From Acetonema longum DSM 6540 (GTDB lineage Bacteria; Bacillota; Negativicutes; Sporomusales; Acetonemataceae): 64,000 bases of DNA. Both the position numbers and the translations under genes were made by a program. Location: contig NZ_AFGF01000081.1 of assembly GCF_000219125.1 (NCBI RefSeq), positions 1 to 64,000 on the forward strand. The letters run 5' to 3'. This document shows positions 20,020-28,772 of the stretch, one piece after another (within the stretch, counting starts at the first letter, position 1; each line of letters opens with the position of its first letter). The notes below the pieces were generated by a model. The model ran no database searches. It was not told the origin of the DNA and saw only the letters and a program-made list of their open reading frames with translations.

Positions 20020-21078
20020 ATGCAAGAAGTCCAAGCCATGCTAAAAATGATGTTTCCGCTGGTTGGCCGCGCCTTCCCGTGGGTAAAAGAGGATTTGGCC
20101 AAATGGGAGACCTATGCCTGCAAATACGCCTCCTCTCCTTTATCCGATCAGGCTCTGGCCAGCATCCGAGATAAGCGGTTTCACTGTCTGGGGGGCAGTG
20201 TTTACAGTCTGTATCCCGGCGTGAATCCCCGGCAGTTTATTTCCTTTATCGTGGCCTTGCAGACGATCAGTGACTATTTGGATAACCTGTGCGACCGCCT
20301 GCCGGGGGGCGACGAGGCGGCGTTCCGCCAGCTTCATTTGGCCATGACTGATGCGTTGGATCCCGGTACAGCTCTCCATGACTATTACCGCTTTTATCCG
20401 GCAAAAGACGATGGGGCTTATCTGACAGCCCTGGTGGAGCATTGCCGCCGCTTTATCAGCACCCTGCCCTGCTATCATCTGGTGAAAGACCGGATTCTCT
20501 ATTGGGCCGGTTTATATTGTGAACTGCAGACCTATAAGCATCTTTCGCCGCTTATACGGGAAAAGGCCATGATTCGATGGACTGACCGGCATATTGGCGA
20601 ATATCCTTATATTACCCGCTGGGAATGGGCTGCCGCTTCCGGGTCCACTCTGGGCCTGTTCGTCCTGACCGCGGCAGCCGCCGATCCTTCTCTTTCCCGG
20701 CAAGCAGTGAACCGGATCGCCTCGGCCTATTTCCCCTGGATTACCGGCTTTCACATTTTATTGGACTATTTTATTGATCAATCTGAGGATGCAGCCCATG
20801 ACGATCTGAACTTTGTGTCTTATTATCAGGGGGAAGGGGAGACGTGTGTCCGCCTGACCTATTTTATGAACCAAGCCTGCCAGCAGGCGTCTAAGCTGCC
20901 GCATCCCGCCTACACCCTGACTGTGGTGCGGGGCCTGGCGGCTATGTACCTGTCAGATCCTAAAGCCGATTCAGGAACGGAACAGGCGATAAAAAAAAGC
21001 CTCCTGGCCCATGCCGGAGGCTACACAAAGTTTATGTATCAGATGTGCGGGTTGCTAAGACGTCACCATCTGCTTTAG
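20020..21078 (+). CDS. YtpB-like (DUF2600) terpene synthase family protein
   Basis: A 352-residue protein of the YtpB / DUF2600 family. YtpB of Bacillus is tetraprenyl-beta-curcumene synthase, a cyclase that makes C35 terpenes. The Asp-rich segment DYLDNLCDR (near residue 88) and the later DYFIDQSEDAAHDDLNF block, likely metal and diphosphate ligands, are both present. ATG 20020 is preferred because GGTGGAGG lies eight bases before it; ATG 20014 is too close. It appears monocistronic, and its stop lies 31 bases from the convergent peptidase gene. No prenyl transferase gene is adjacent. The exact substrate is unknown. Confidence 0.8.
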   Translation: MQEVQAMLKMMFPLVGRAFPWVKEDLAKWETYACKYASSPLSDQALASIRDKRFHCLGGSVYSLYPGVNPRQFISFIVALQTISDYLDNLCDRLPGGDEAAFRQLHLAMTDALDPGTALHDYYRFYPAKDDGAYLTALVEHCRRFISTLPCYHLVKDRILYWAGLYCELQTYKHLSPLIREKAMIRWTDRHIGEYPYITRWEWAAASGSTLGLFVLTAAAADPSLSRQAVNRIASAYFPWITGFHILLDYFIDQSEDAAHDDLNFVSYYQGEGETCVRLTYFMNQACQQASKLPHPAYTLTVVRGLAAMYLSDPKADSGTEQAIKKSLLAHAGGYTKFMYQMCGLLRRHHLL

Positions 21079-21109
21079 GGCAAGAGTTGAAAAAGGAACC
21101 GAGGGCGAG

Positions 21110-22243
21110 TTATTTTTTTAGTGCGGCAGCTTGTTTAATAAGCTCCAGTACCCATTCGGCGGTGCTGTAGAGGTCGGCTTCTTTGATATATTCATCGGTG
21201 GTATGGACTTTGCTCATGCCTACTGCCAGGACGGCGGTGGGGACGCCGTAAGAATTGAAGAAGTTGGCGTCGCTGCCGCCGCCGGTTCCTTCCATAGTTA
21301 TCGGCAAGCCAACTGCCGAGCCAGCCTGGGCAGCCAGTTTCACCACCGGATCGTTTTCTGACAATACATAGGGACCATAGGCTTTTTTCACGCTGATTTC
21401 GGTTTTACCGCCATTGGCAGCAACCACCTGTTCAAAGGTTTCCACCATGCTCTTGGTCTGGGCCTCCAGTTTGGCCATGTTGCGGCTGCGGGCTTCACAG
21501 ATGATTTCCACCCGGTCGGGAACGATATTGGTCGCGCCGCCGCCTTTAATAATACCTATGTTAGCGGTGGTTTCCTCGTCGATGCGGCCCTCTTTGATGG
21601 CGGCCAGGGCTTTGCCGGCCAACACAATGGCATTGAGGCCTTCTTCCGGCGCTAAGCCGGCATGAGCGGTTTTACCCGTTACCACTACTTCGATCTTGTT
21701 CTGACCCGGCGCCTTGACGATGATTTTGCCGGGAATGCCGCTGGAGTCCAGGGCATAGCCGAAATCCGCCTTCAAGGCTTTAGGGTCCATATTTTTCGAA
21801 CCGTTCAGACCGCCTTCTTCAGCTACAGTAAAGACGATTTGGATATCGCCATGGGGTATCTTTTGCTCATGAGCCACCCGCAGGGCTTCCATAATGGCAA
21901 CCACGCCGGCCTTGTCGTCGCCGCCGAGAACGGTATTGCCGGCGGAGGTGATGATGCCGTCTTTTAAGACCGGTTCCACGCCGCCGCAGGGTTCGACGCA
22001 ATCCATATGGGCGCTGAACATTACCACCGGCGCCGAAGCCACACTGCCTTTGACGTAGGCAATGATGTTGCCGCAGTTGCCGCCGATTTTTTCTCCGGTG
22101 TTGTCTTCTGTAACCGTCACATTGCCACCGTAGCTTTGGAGACGTTTTTTAATCAGATCCGCCACTTCCCGCTCTGCTCTGGTGGAACATTTGATTTTCA
22201 CCATTTCGAAAAATTCGGCCAATAAACGTTGTTGATTAATCAC
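21110..22243 (-). CDS. M20-family metallopeptidase, tripeptidase T-like
   Basis: A 377-residue zinc peptidase of the M20 family, PepT-like subgroup. It has the first metal segment SAHMDCVEP, the bridging Asp in GGDDKAG, the catalytic Glu pair in VFTVAEEGG, and the late metal ligand region GGGSDANFF with KVHTTDE near the end. It would cleave amino acids from short peptides in the cytoplasm. GTG 22243 is chosen because GGAGG lies nine bases before it; longer in-frame starts would place that site inside the gene. It is monocistronic. Confidence 0.88.
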   Translation of the reverse strand: MINQQRLLAEFFEMVKIKCSTRAEREVADLIKKRLQSYGGNVTVTEDNTGEKIGGNCGNIIAYVKGSVASAPVVMFSAHMDCVEPCGGVEPVLKDGIITSAGNTVLGGDDKAGVVAIMEALRVAHEQKIPHGDIQIVFTVAEEGGLNGSKNMDPKALKADFGYALDSSGIPGKIIVKAPGQNKIEVVVTGKTAHAGLAPEEGLNAIVLAGKALAAIKEGRIDEETTANIGIIKGGGATNIVPDRVEIICEARSRNMAKLEAQTKSMVETFEQVVAANGGKTEISVKKAYGPYVLSENDPVVKLAAQAGSAVGLPITMEGTGGGSDANFFNSYGVPTAVLAVGMSKVHTTDEYIKEADLYSTAEWVLELIKQAAALKK

Positions 22244-22397
22244 TTTATTTCCTCCGATCTTGTCGTTCCATCGCTTCACTCTAGTTATTATTGGATTTTA
22301 TCTCGTTTATTCCTGCAGGAATCATTAAAATTTTTCGCATGGACTGTATCCTACGGAAGAATACTATCCTAAACAAACACTGCAAGGAGAAGCGCCT

Positions 22398-22718
22398 ATG
22401 TCCAGGATCATCGCCGTTCAGTCCGATTTGGCCCGCACTGTCACCCTGCTGCAGCAAAAGGGCTATAAGGTCATTGATATGTACGAAGCCCAAAAACCTG
22501 GCGCATCGCCGGCGGCCTGCCTCTATACCAGCTACCACCCGGATAGAAATTCCGGCTATCATAACGGCAGAGACCTCTGGGATATTCAATTAGGCGGCTC
22601 GGGCGCATCACCGGAAGGGTTAGTCTCCGCTATTAGTCTCAACATAACCGGCATGAGCCCGGAAGCGGCGGTGGCGGCCCTGGAGTATCAACTGTGCCTC
22701 CACCGGGGGAGCCGTTGA
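22398..22718 (+). CDS. YkuS-like (UPF0180) small protein
   Basis: A 106-residue protein resembling the YkuS/UPF0180 family of firmicutes: IIAVQSDLARTVTLLQQKGYKVIDM at the start, then a short alpha/beta region with a V-INI-GMSPEEA-like end. The family function is unknown. Its last codons (GGG-AGC-CGT-TGA) lie inside the first copy of the 130-bp palindromic repeat, so the repeat supplies the stop codon and perhaps the last three residues. The start follows CAAGGAGAAG. Confidence 0.65.
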   Translation: MSRIIAVQSDLARTVTLLQQKGYKVIDMYEAQKPGASPAACLYTSYHPDRNSGYHNGRDLWDIQLGGSGASPEGLVSAISLNITGMSPEAAVAALEYQLCLHRGSR

Positions 22719-22835
22719 AAAAGGCCCATCTGCGTCGTTACTCCTGCGGGCGCGCTTGCCGTACCCTCTCAAACGTACTGTCTGCGCGCGCATCCTCGTC
22801 GCGCCTAGCATCTGGACCTTTTTGAACGATCCCAG
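22706..22835. repeat. Palindromic ~130-bp repeat, copy 1
   Basis: Imperfect terminal inverted repeats (CCGTTGAAAAAGG at the left, CCTTTTTGAACG at the right) enclose a GC-rich core with CTCCTGCGGGCG and GTACCCTC. It resembles copy 2 (42509-42638) over its full length at about four in five positions by eye. It sits between the convergent ykuS-like and dinB genes and encodes the ykuS-like stop codon. Confidence 0.85.
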
Positions 22836-22867
22836 ATTCGAAACATAAGATATTTATTAGGCTAAAC

Positions 22868-24019
22868 TTAAGTATGACGTGAATTTCCTCGTCCCACAAT
22901 GGACTCGCCGTATTTCTCCTTTAACTTGTCTACCGCTGTTGCTATCGCCAGGCGTTTGTCAGGTTCGGGTTCGAATAGAGATCCCTGAGCCTGGCCGGTG
23001 GTCAGGCCGGAGAGGGTAACGCCCAGCAGGCGAACGCCTTCTCCCCAGGTTACCTTATCGCAGAGGGCGGTTACGGTGGCGAAGATCACCTCATCGAGAC
23101 AGGTGGGGTCCGGCAAGGTGCGGCTGCGGGTGATAGTTTTAAAGGAGGCGAACCGGATTTTCACTGAAACCGTCCGGCCCATCCGGCCCATCCGCCGGAG
23201 GCGCCATCCCACCTTTTCCGATAGGGCCAGGAGCTGTCGCCGGATGGCTTCCCGACCGGTCAAATCGATTTCAAAAGTCTCTTCATTGCCCACCGACTTG
23301 GACTCCTGGTCCGGCACCACCGGCCGGTCATCCTGGCCTCGGGCCAGACGCTGCAATTCGTAGGCTCCGTTGCCGATCAGCCTCTCCAGTAAAGCCGGTT
23401 CTGCCGCGGCCACTTGCCCAATGGTTTTTATACCGTACTTCTCCAGCACAGCTGCCGTAACCCCGCCTACTCCCCACAGGCGGCCAACTGGCAGCGGCTC
23501 CAGGAAAGACGGCTCTTCCCCCGGTTGAATCAGCAGCAGCCCATTGGGTTTACTCATATCAGAAGCCAGTTTGGCCAAAAACTTATTAGGCGCTACGCCG
23601 GCGGAAGCGATCAGGTTTACTTCCCGGAGGATGTGCTCCTTGACTCTGCAGGCAATCGTCACCGGCTCGGGATACAGCCACTCCATGCCGCTGATATCAA
23701 GAAAGGCTTCATCCAGGGAAAGCGGTTCAATCAGCGGCGAGTATTGCTGCAAGATGTCGTGAATGTCCCGGGATACCCTGGCATATTTATGATGATCACT
23801 GGCAAGAAATACTCCCTGGGGACATCGCCGCCTGGCTTCGACGATGGGCATCGCCGATCTGACTCCGAACTGTCTGGCTTCGTAAGAAGCGGTAGCTACC
23901 ACTCCCCGGTGAGATACGCCGCCGACGATCACCGGACAGCCCCGCAGCTCCGGGTGATCCCGTTGCTCCACTGACGCAAAAAAGGCATCCATGTCAATAT
24001 GTATAATCCAGCGTTGCAC
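22868..24019 (-). CDS. dinB: DNA polymerase IV (Y family)
   Basis: A 383-residue translesion polymerase. Catalytic segments are HIDMDAFFASVEQ at the start and PLSLDEAFLDISG near residue 100. The fingers and palm have GVAPNKFLAKLASD, followed by the thumb helix-hairpin-helix (LWGVGGVTA) and the little finger. It copies past damaged bases and lacks proofreading. A LexA box lies 29 bases upstream of its start, so it should be induced by DNA damage. No clear beta-clamp motif was checked at the end of the protein. Confidence 0.97.
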   Translation of the reverse strand: MQRWIIHIDMDAFFASVEQRDHPELRGCPVIVGGVSHRGVVATASYEARQFGVRSAMPIVEARRRCPQGVFLASDHHKYARVSRDIHDILQQYSPLIEPLSLDEAFLDISGMEWLYPEPVTIACRVKEHILREVNLIASAGVAPNKFLAKLASDMSKPNGLLLIQPGEEPSFLEPLPVGRLWGVGGVTAAVLEKYGIKTIGQVAAAEPALLERLIGNGAYELQRLARGQDDRPVVPDQESKSVGNEETFEIDLTGREAIRRQLLALSEKVGWRLRRMGRMGRTVSVKIRFASFKTITRSRTLPDPTCLDEVIFATVTALCDKVTWGEGVRLLGVTLSGLTTGQAQGSLFEPEPDKRLAIATAVDKLKEKYGESIVGRGNSRHT

Positions 24020-24047
24020 GAATCTCCCTCCTGCCTGTTTCCATCAT

Positions 24048-24061
24048 AGAACAAATGTTCT
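24048..24061 (-). promoter_or_regulatory. LexA (SOS) box of dinB
   Basis: A perfect dyad GAAC-AAAT-GTTC (24049-24060) matches the gram-positive LexA/DinR consensus core. It lies 29 bases upstream of the dinB start codon, inside the probable promoter. Confidence 0.85.
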
Positions 24062-24127
24062 ATTTTGTAAAGCAGTTTAGCAGACAAGAAAAGAGCCTGT
24101 TTTGCAGAGCTTCTTTCTGTTTGAATG

Positions 24128-24165
24128 AAAAATCTCCCCGCACACCGATGCAGGGAGATTTTTTT
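24128..24165. terminator. Bidirectional terminator
   Basis: The stem AAATCTCCC / GGGAGATTT has A- and T-runs on both sides. It serves the ankyrin-protein gene that ends at 24168. Confidence 0.75.
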
Positions 24166-24167
24166 CC

Positions 24168-25441
24168 TTAGAACACCAGAACACGGGTCACTCTGATATC
24201 ATCCGGCAACGCCACAGGCCGAACCCATTTTGTCCTGTCAGGACCGATCGAACCTGTGTCCAGTTCAAAATGCATGGCGATTTCCGGCACATCCGCCGCC
24301 AGATATCCTTCACTGTCATAGCCGATGATCAGATTGGGATAGGCCCGCCGCAATTCTCCCAGACGGGAATTGACTCCAATGCCTTTTTCGGTTTTAAAGC
24401 GCGGATCATAAATAATGATGTTGGCCACGGCGTTACTCACACCCTGAGAGTGGGATAATGCCAATACCGGTTCCACCCGGTCATAAAAAATTGTGGAAAT
24501 GCTATAATTCTGCCGAATGTGGCTAACCGGCAGCTCCCGTGGTATTTTATCCAGGGGCATGCCTACTGAAAAGGGACCGGCCTGACCGACCCGCAATGAA
24601 AAATTCGCCGGCGACAATCCATTCAAGCCAGCTGACTGCAGCTCGTCAAGGAGGGCCTGGTCCTGCTGCCTCTTTTGCTTTTGAACCTCCGGATCCAGTG
24701 CCGCCCTGGCCTCCAGATATCTTTGAATAACGTACTTTTTTTGCGGACGGCAATATCCAGCGCCGTCTCACCGTTTTTATCCTTGATCCGCCAGTCAGCG
24801 CCGGCCGCCAGCAGTCTCTCCGCCATCTGGTCATGTCCTTGGGCAGCGGCTTTCATCAGAGCGGTCTGACCGTCTTTGTCCCGTGCGTTCACATCGGCAC
24901 CACGCTGCAGCAATATTTCCGCAATAGTCCCATTGCCATACTGAGCCGCCACCATCAAAGGTGTGTACTCATCCCCAGTCCGTCTGTCGTCAACCGAAAA
25001 GCCGGCAGCCAGAAACAGGTTCATCACATCCTGATGCCCTTGGCCGATCTGTTGAAAATAACTCTTAACAGTGAACGGGATGCCGCGGGCCTCCAGTTTT
25101 TCTTCGGCGGTTACCGGGTTCCGGCGGGGCAGTACCTTTTCCAGAGCCAGATAGGTGGAGCCGGCAGCAACTGTCCCGATCAGCAACATAATGCCGATGG
25201 TGATGGATAACTTCTTATAAAAATTTTCGGCAATGAAAGCAGACGGCTGAAGCAGGCCGTCCGACTCATCATGCCATTTGGTCTGTTCACGCTGCAACCG
25301 GATTTTCTCTTTAATTTGACGAATAAACTCGTTGTCCGTTTCCTGAGCAGCTCCGGCGACATCCGCCGCAGCTGCTGCCGCCTCCGCCACCGGTGATTCT
25401 ATCTCTTGACGCTCTTTTTCTAGTTTTTGTTCATCAGTCAT
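24168..25441 (-). pseudogene. Ankyrin-repeat membrane protein, split by a frameshift
   Basis: The 5' frame (25441 to 24623) encodes an Ala/Glu-rich cytoplasmic start, one membrane helix near residues 75-100 (ITIGIMLLIGTVAAGS) and three ankyrin repeats (TPLMVAAQYGN, TALMKAAAQGH, TALDIAV). At a run of seven A residues on the coding strand (24737-24743) the frame runs off into an unrelated tail. One extra base there restores a natural continuation, KYVIQRYLEARAALDPEV, running into the 152-codon frame that ends at 24168. The intact protein would be about 424 residues. The cause may be a sequencing error, a mutation, or slippage on the A-run. Function: probably membrane-anchored protein binding. 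Confidence 0.75.
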
Positions 25442-25597
25442 TCTTTCACCGCCCTATCGCGTATTGCTCTGCCGACCAAACCTATCAAAATTCCTGAAAA
25501 TTCCTATAGGTTTCCTGTATAGATTGATTCAGCAAGGGCAATCGGATATCCTTCCAGGATAGTTTGGCGAAGACTGATTTGAGTCGAAAAGCCTATG

Positions 25598-25954
25598 TCA
25601 TGGCAATACTTCTTCCTGCAGCACCTCAGCCACATGGCCGGCGCCGGCTGCCACTCCCCGGGAAAAGGCGTCACCGGCCTCCCTGGCTTCCTGGCTGCCG
25701 CTCTGAGCCGCATTCCCCAGGGAGGATACAATTTTCTCCAGTTTGCTGTCATCCCCGGTCAGAGAATCCAATTCCGACTCAATGAGTTCCACGGCATGGC
25801 TCATGCCTTCTACCAAACCGGCATCAAAGGGCTGACCGCTCATCACGGCTTCCAGGTGCATCTCGCCGGCCCGGTTTCCCAGAGCCGTCACCACTTCGAC
25901 CAATTTATGCCTGTTGTGTTCCCCTGTGGCGTTAGAATCAGTCATATCACTCAC
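25598..25954 (-). CDS. Small acidic helical protein of unknown function
   Basis: A 118-residue protein rich in Ala, Glu and Gly, probably helical, with no signal peptide and no cysteine motif. The start chosen is GTG 25954 with GGAGGG six bases before it. The 156-base gap to the ankyrin gene holds nothing recognisable. The gene lies 53 bases downstream of the metal ATPase gene on the same strand. It could be the last gene of the cad operon, but nothing in its sequence points to metal binding (no His or Cys clusters). I do not recognise the family. Confidence 0.55.
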   Translation of the reverse strand: MSDMTDSNATGEHNRHKLVEVVTALGNRAGEMHLEAVMSGQPFDAGLVEGMSHAVELIESELDSLTGDDSKLEKIVSSLGNAAQSGSQEAREAGDAFSRGVAAGAGHVAEVLQEEVLP

Positions 25955-26007
25955 TATTTTCCCTCCCTGCTTTTACTTGATTTTAGTATAAGCAGTTTGG
26001 GAAAAAT

Positions 26008-28149
26008 TCATGAAGCCGTTTGAGTTTCCATCGCGCGCATGGCGTTTAATATCGCGATCACCGCAACGCCTACGTCGCCGAAAACCGCTTCCCACATAGT
26101 CGCGATGCCCATCGCTCCCAAAGCCAGGATGACCGCTTTTACGCCGAGAGCGAATACGATATTCTGCCAAACGATACGGCGGGTTTTTTGGGCGATGCGG
26201 ATCGCCGCAACCAGTTTGGATGGCTCATCGGTCATCAGCACCACGTCAGCCGCTTCAATCGCCGCATCGGAACCAACGCCCCCCATGGCGACGCCGATGT
26301 CGCTCCGGGCCAGCACCGGCGCGTCGTTGATGCCGTCGCCGACAAAAACCAGTTTTCCTTTTGTCGTTTTTTCCTGTTCAATGGCTTCCAGCTTCTCTAC
26401 CTTCTGATGGGGCAGCAATTCCGCGAATACCGTGTCCAAACCGATTTCACGGGCAATGCTTTCGCCGACTGCCCGGCTGTCGCCGGTCAGCATAACAATA
26501 CGCTTGACGCCGATGTCTCTTAGCCGTTGAATGGCTTGCTTACTATCGGGTTTTACTTCATCGGCAATGACGATATAGCCGGCAAAGGCCCCGTCAACCG
26601 CCAGGTACACAATGGTCCCGGGGACCTCTTCCTGAGGATAGGCAATGCCATGGGCAGCAAGCAGGCTGCCGTTTCCGGCCAAAACGGTTTTCCCGTCCAC
26701 TTGGGCAAGAATGCCCTGCCCTGCAATTTCTTCATATTCCCCGATCCGGACCGGATCTACTGCCTGACCGAACGCTTTTCTCACCGATGCCGCAATGGGG
26801 TGGTTGGAATTGCTCTCGGCATAAGCCGCAACTGCCAGAAGCCCATCTGCCGTCCAGCCGTTGGCAGGTTCAACACGAGACACTTTGAAAACTCCCTTGG
26901 TCAATGTTCCCGTTTTGTCGAAGACAACGGTATCCACGTTGTTTAAGGCTTCCAGATAATTGCTTCCTTTAACCAGGATTCCGTTCCTTGAAGCACCGCC
27001 GATGCCGCCGAAGAATCCAAGGGGGATGGAGATAACCAGGGCGCAGGGGCAGGATACCACCAGGAAGACCAGGGCGCGACTGATCCAGTCGGCAAAATTC
27101 GCCCCCGGCACAAACAGAGGAGGTATAACAGCCAAAGCTAACGCTGCAAAAACCACAACCGGGGTATAGTATCTGGCGAACTTGGTAATGAAATTTTCCA
27201 TGGGAGACTTTTTGCTGCCGGCGTTCTGCACCAGGTCGAGGATCTTGGCTACGGTGGATTCCTCGAAGGCTTTTGTCACTTCGATTGTCAGCAGGCCGTT
27301 TTTGTTGATGGAGCCGGAAAGAATGGCACTGCCCGGCTCTACATCCCGCGGCAGGGACTCGCCGGTTAGGGCGGAGGTATCAACGGCGGAATTGCCTTCT
27401 ACAACGAATCCGTCCAGAGGCACCTTTTCCCCCGGTTTGACGACGATCTTGTCGCCGGGCCGCACTTCCTCCGGCGATACCCGCCGGACTTCATTTTCCA
27501 GCTTCAGGTTGGCAAAGTCAGGCCGGATATCCATCAGTGCGGCGATCGACTTGCGGGAGCGATTGACCGCCATCCGCTGAAAGGCTTCGCCGATCTGATA
27601 GAATAGCATGACCGCCACCCCTTCCGGGTATTCGCCGATGGCAAAGGCACCTATAGTAGCGACACTCATCAAAAAGTTCTCGTCAAACACCTGGCCGCGC
27701 GAGATGTTTTTCAGGGCGCGCCAGACCACCTCGCCGCCCACCAGCAGATAACTGATCAAAAACAGCGCCAATTTGACCGGCCCGGCGAATTCAAAGGCCA
27801 TTCCCGCCGCAAAGAGAACTGCACCGGCAAGAATCATCAGGCGTTCTACCCGTTCTTTCCGTTCGGCGGCGGCATCCGCCTCAGGTTTCTGTTGTTTCAT
27901 AGCCTTGAATTCCGACATGACAATTTCCGGCTCATAATGCCGGGCAATTTGATCCGCCTGGGTTACAATATCCGTCAGTCGGCTGTCGTCGTTGATCTCC
28001 AGCGAAAGTTTTTGTGACGGGAAATCAACGATGGCGCCGGCGACTCCGTCCAGTTTGCGGATATGATTTTGGATTTTTTCGGCGCATACAGGGCAGCAAA
28101 GGTTTTCCAGGAAATATTCCTTCTTCAGAACAGCGGCTTCCATTGTCAT
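26008..28149 (-). CDS. cadA: Heavy-metal P1B-type ATPase (Zn/Cd/Pb efflux)
   Basis: A 713-residue metal pump. An N-terminal heavy-metal-associated domain carries CCPVC at residues 18-22. The membrane core has the CPC metal motif (VSCPCALVIS), followed by the actuator TGES, phosphorylation site DKTGT and GDGINDAP. CPC with a CadC-type regulator next door points to divalent Zn, Cd or Pb export. It starts 62 bases after the regulator gene; that spacer holds an inverted repeat that may be a second operator. The start follows GGAGG. Confidence 0.93.
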   Translation of the reverse strand: MTMEAAVLKKEYFLENLCCPVCAEKIQNHIRKLDGVAGAIVDFPSQKLSLEINDDSRLTDIVTQADQIARHYEPEIVMSEFKAMKQQKPEADAAAERKERVERLMILAGAVLFAAGMAFEFAGPVKLALFLISYLLVGGEVVWRALKNISRGQVFDENFLMSVATIGAFAIGEYPEGVAVMLFYQIGEAFQRMAVNRSRKSIAALMDIRPDFANLKLENEVRRVSPEEVRPGDKIVVKPGEKVPLDGFVVEGNSAVDTSALTGESLPRDVEPGSAILSGSINKNGLLTIEVTKAFEESTVAKILDLVQNAGSKKSPMENFITKFARYYTPVVVFAALALAVIPPLFVPGANFADWISRALVFLVVSCPCALVISIPLGFFGGIGGASRNGILVKGSNYLEALNNVDTVVFDKTGTLTKGVFKVSRVEPANGWTADGLLAVAAYAESNSNHPIAASVRKAFGQAVDPVRIGEYEEIAGQGILAQVDGKTVLAGNGSLLAAHGIAYPQEEVPGTIVYLAVDGAFAGYIVIADEVKPDSKQAIQRLRDIGVKRIVMLTGDSRAVGESIAREIGLDTVFAELLPHQKVEKLEAIEQEKTTKGKLVFVGDGINDAPVLARSDIGVAMGGVGSDAAIEAADVVLMTDEPSKLVAAIRIAQKTRRIVWQNIVFALGVKAVILALGAMGIATMWEAVFGDVGVAVIAILNAMRAMETQTAS

Positions 28150-28174
28150 ATGCCTCCTTCAAATTATAATTGCT

Positions 28175-28196
28175 TAGTTGCTCACCTGCTCAACTA
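28175..28196 (-). promoter_or_regulatory. Possible second CadC operator
   Basis: An inverted repeat TAGTTG-N10-CAACTA lies in the cadC-cadA spacer. On the minus strand it shares ATAGTTGA with the operator at the cadC promoter. Confidence 0.4.
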
Positions 28197-28211
28197 TCAA
28201 GAGAAAATTTT

Positions 28212-28568
28212 TTATTCTCGAATATGCTCGAACCCCTTGTCCAGAATATCCTTCACATGGGAGTCCGCAAGGGAATAGTACACAATCTGCCCTTCCTTGC
28301 GAAACCGCACCAGATTGGACAGACGAAGGGATTTCAATTGATGGGATATGGCCGATTTGGTCATATTCAAAAGCGAGGCTAAATCGCAGACGCACAGTTC
28401 ATTCAGTTCCAGCGCGTAAAGGATTTTGACCCTGGTGGGGTCCGCAAACATTTTATAAAGGGTTGCCATCCGGTTGAATTCTTCTCTTGGCGCGAATCGC
28501 TCCCGCACACTGTTGACCACATCTTCATGAATAACGTCACAATCGCACAGCATCTGTTTGTCTGTCAT
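28212..28568 (-). CDS. cadC: ArsR/SmtB-family metal sensor, CadC-like
   Basis: A 118-residue winged-helix repressor. Cys8 and Cys10 near the N-terminus and ELCVCDLA (Cys59, Cys61) match the four-cysteine Cd/Pb/Zn site of staphylococcal CadC almost residue for residue. The DNA-reading helix is MTKSAISHQLKSLR. Metal binding should release it from the operator at 28587-28610. ATG 28568 is chosen for its spacing to GGTGGTG; a longer frame starts at 28598 inside the operator. It is the first gene of the cad operon. Confidence 0.9.
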   Translation of the reverse strand: MTDKQMLCDCDVIHEDVVNSVRERFAPREEFNRMATLYKMFADPTRVKILYALELNELCVCDLASLLNMTKSAISHQLKSLRLSNLVRFRKEGQIVYYSLADSHVKDILDKGFEHIRE

Positions 28569-28586
28569 ATGCATCACCACCCCGCA

Positions 28587-28610
28587 ATAATTGAGCAATC
28601 ATTCAACTAT
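28587..28610 (-). promoter_or_regulatory. CadC operator
   Basis: The inverted repeat ATAGTTGA-N8-TCAATTAT has 7 of 8 arm positions paired. It directly follows the -10 element of the cadC promoter, so repressor binding would block the start site. Confidence 0.65.
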
Positions 28611-28639
28611 ATAATATCTGCCGGCAATCATTTTGTCAA
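28611..28639 (-). promoter_or_regulatory. Promoter of cadC-cadA
   Basis: On the minus strand TTGACA (28634-28639), a 17-base spacer and TATTAT (28611-28616) form a near-consensus sigma-A promoter. Confidence 0.8.
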
Positions 28640-28654
28640 GAGCCTTTAATTTCA

Positions 28655-28731
28655 CAAGGCAAGTCATCTCCTGCCTCTAATCCTTCCTTGACCGCGACAG
28701 CGACAACCTCGGCAGGAGATGACTTGCCTTG
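28655..28731. repeat. 77-bp element with perfect 21-bp inverted repeats
   Basis: The arms 28655-28675 and 28711-28731 are perfect reverse complements around a 35-base loop. A T-run follows on the plus strand only. It lies between the sirtuin gene and the cadC promoter, both on the minus strand, and serves neither as an obvious terminator. It may be a small miniature element. Confidence 0.7.
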
Positions 28732-28772
28732 AATTTTTTGACATGATAAAATAAATTGTTAGTAATTCCGCA

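Noticed and set aside
25504-25752. An 82-codon minus-strand frame between the ankyrin gene and the small acidic protein gene
   Set aside because: It overlaps the acidic protein gene in another frame, is basic and Trp/Arg-rich as shadow frames are, and has no ribosome site.
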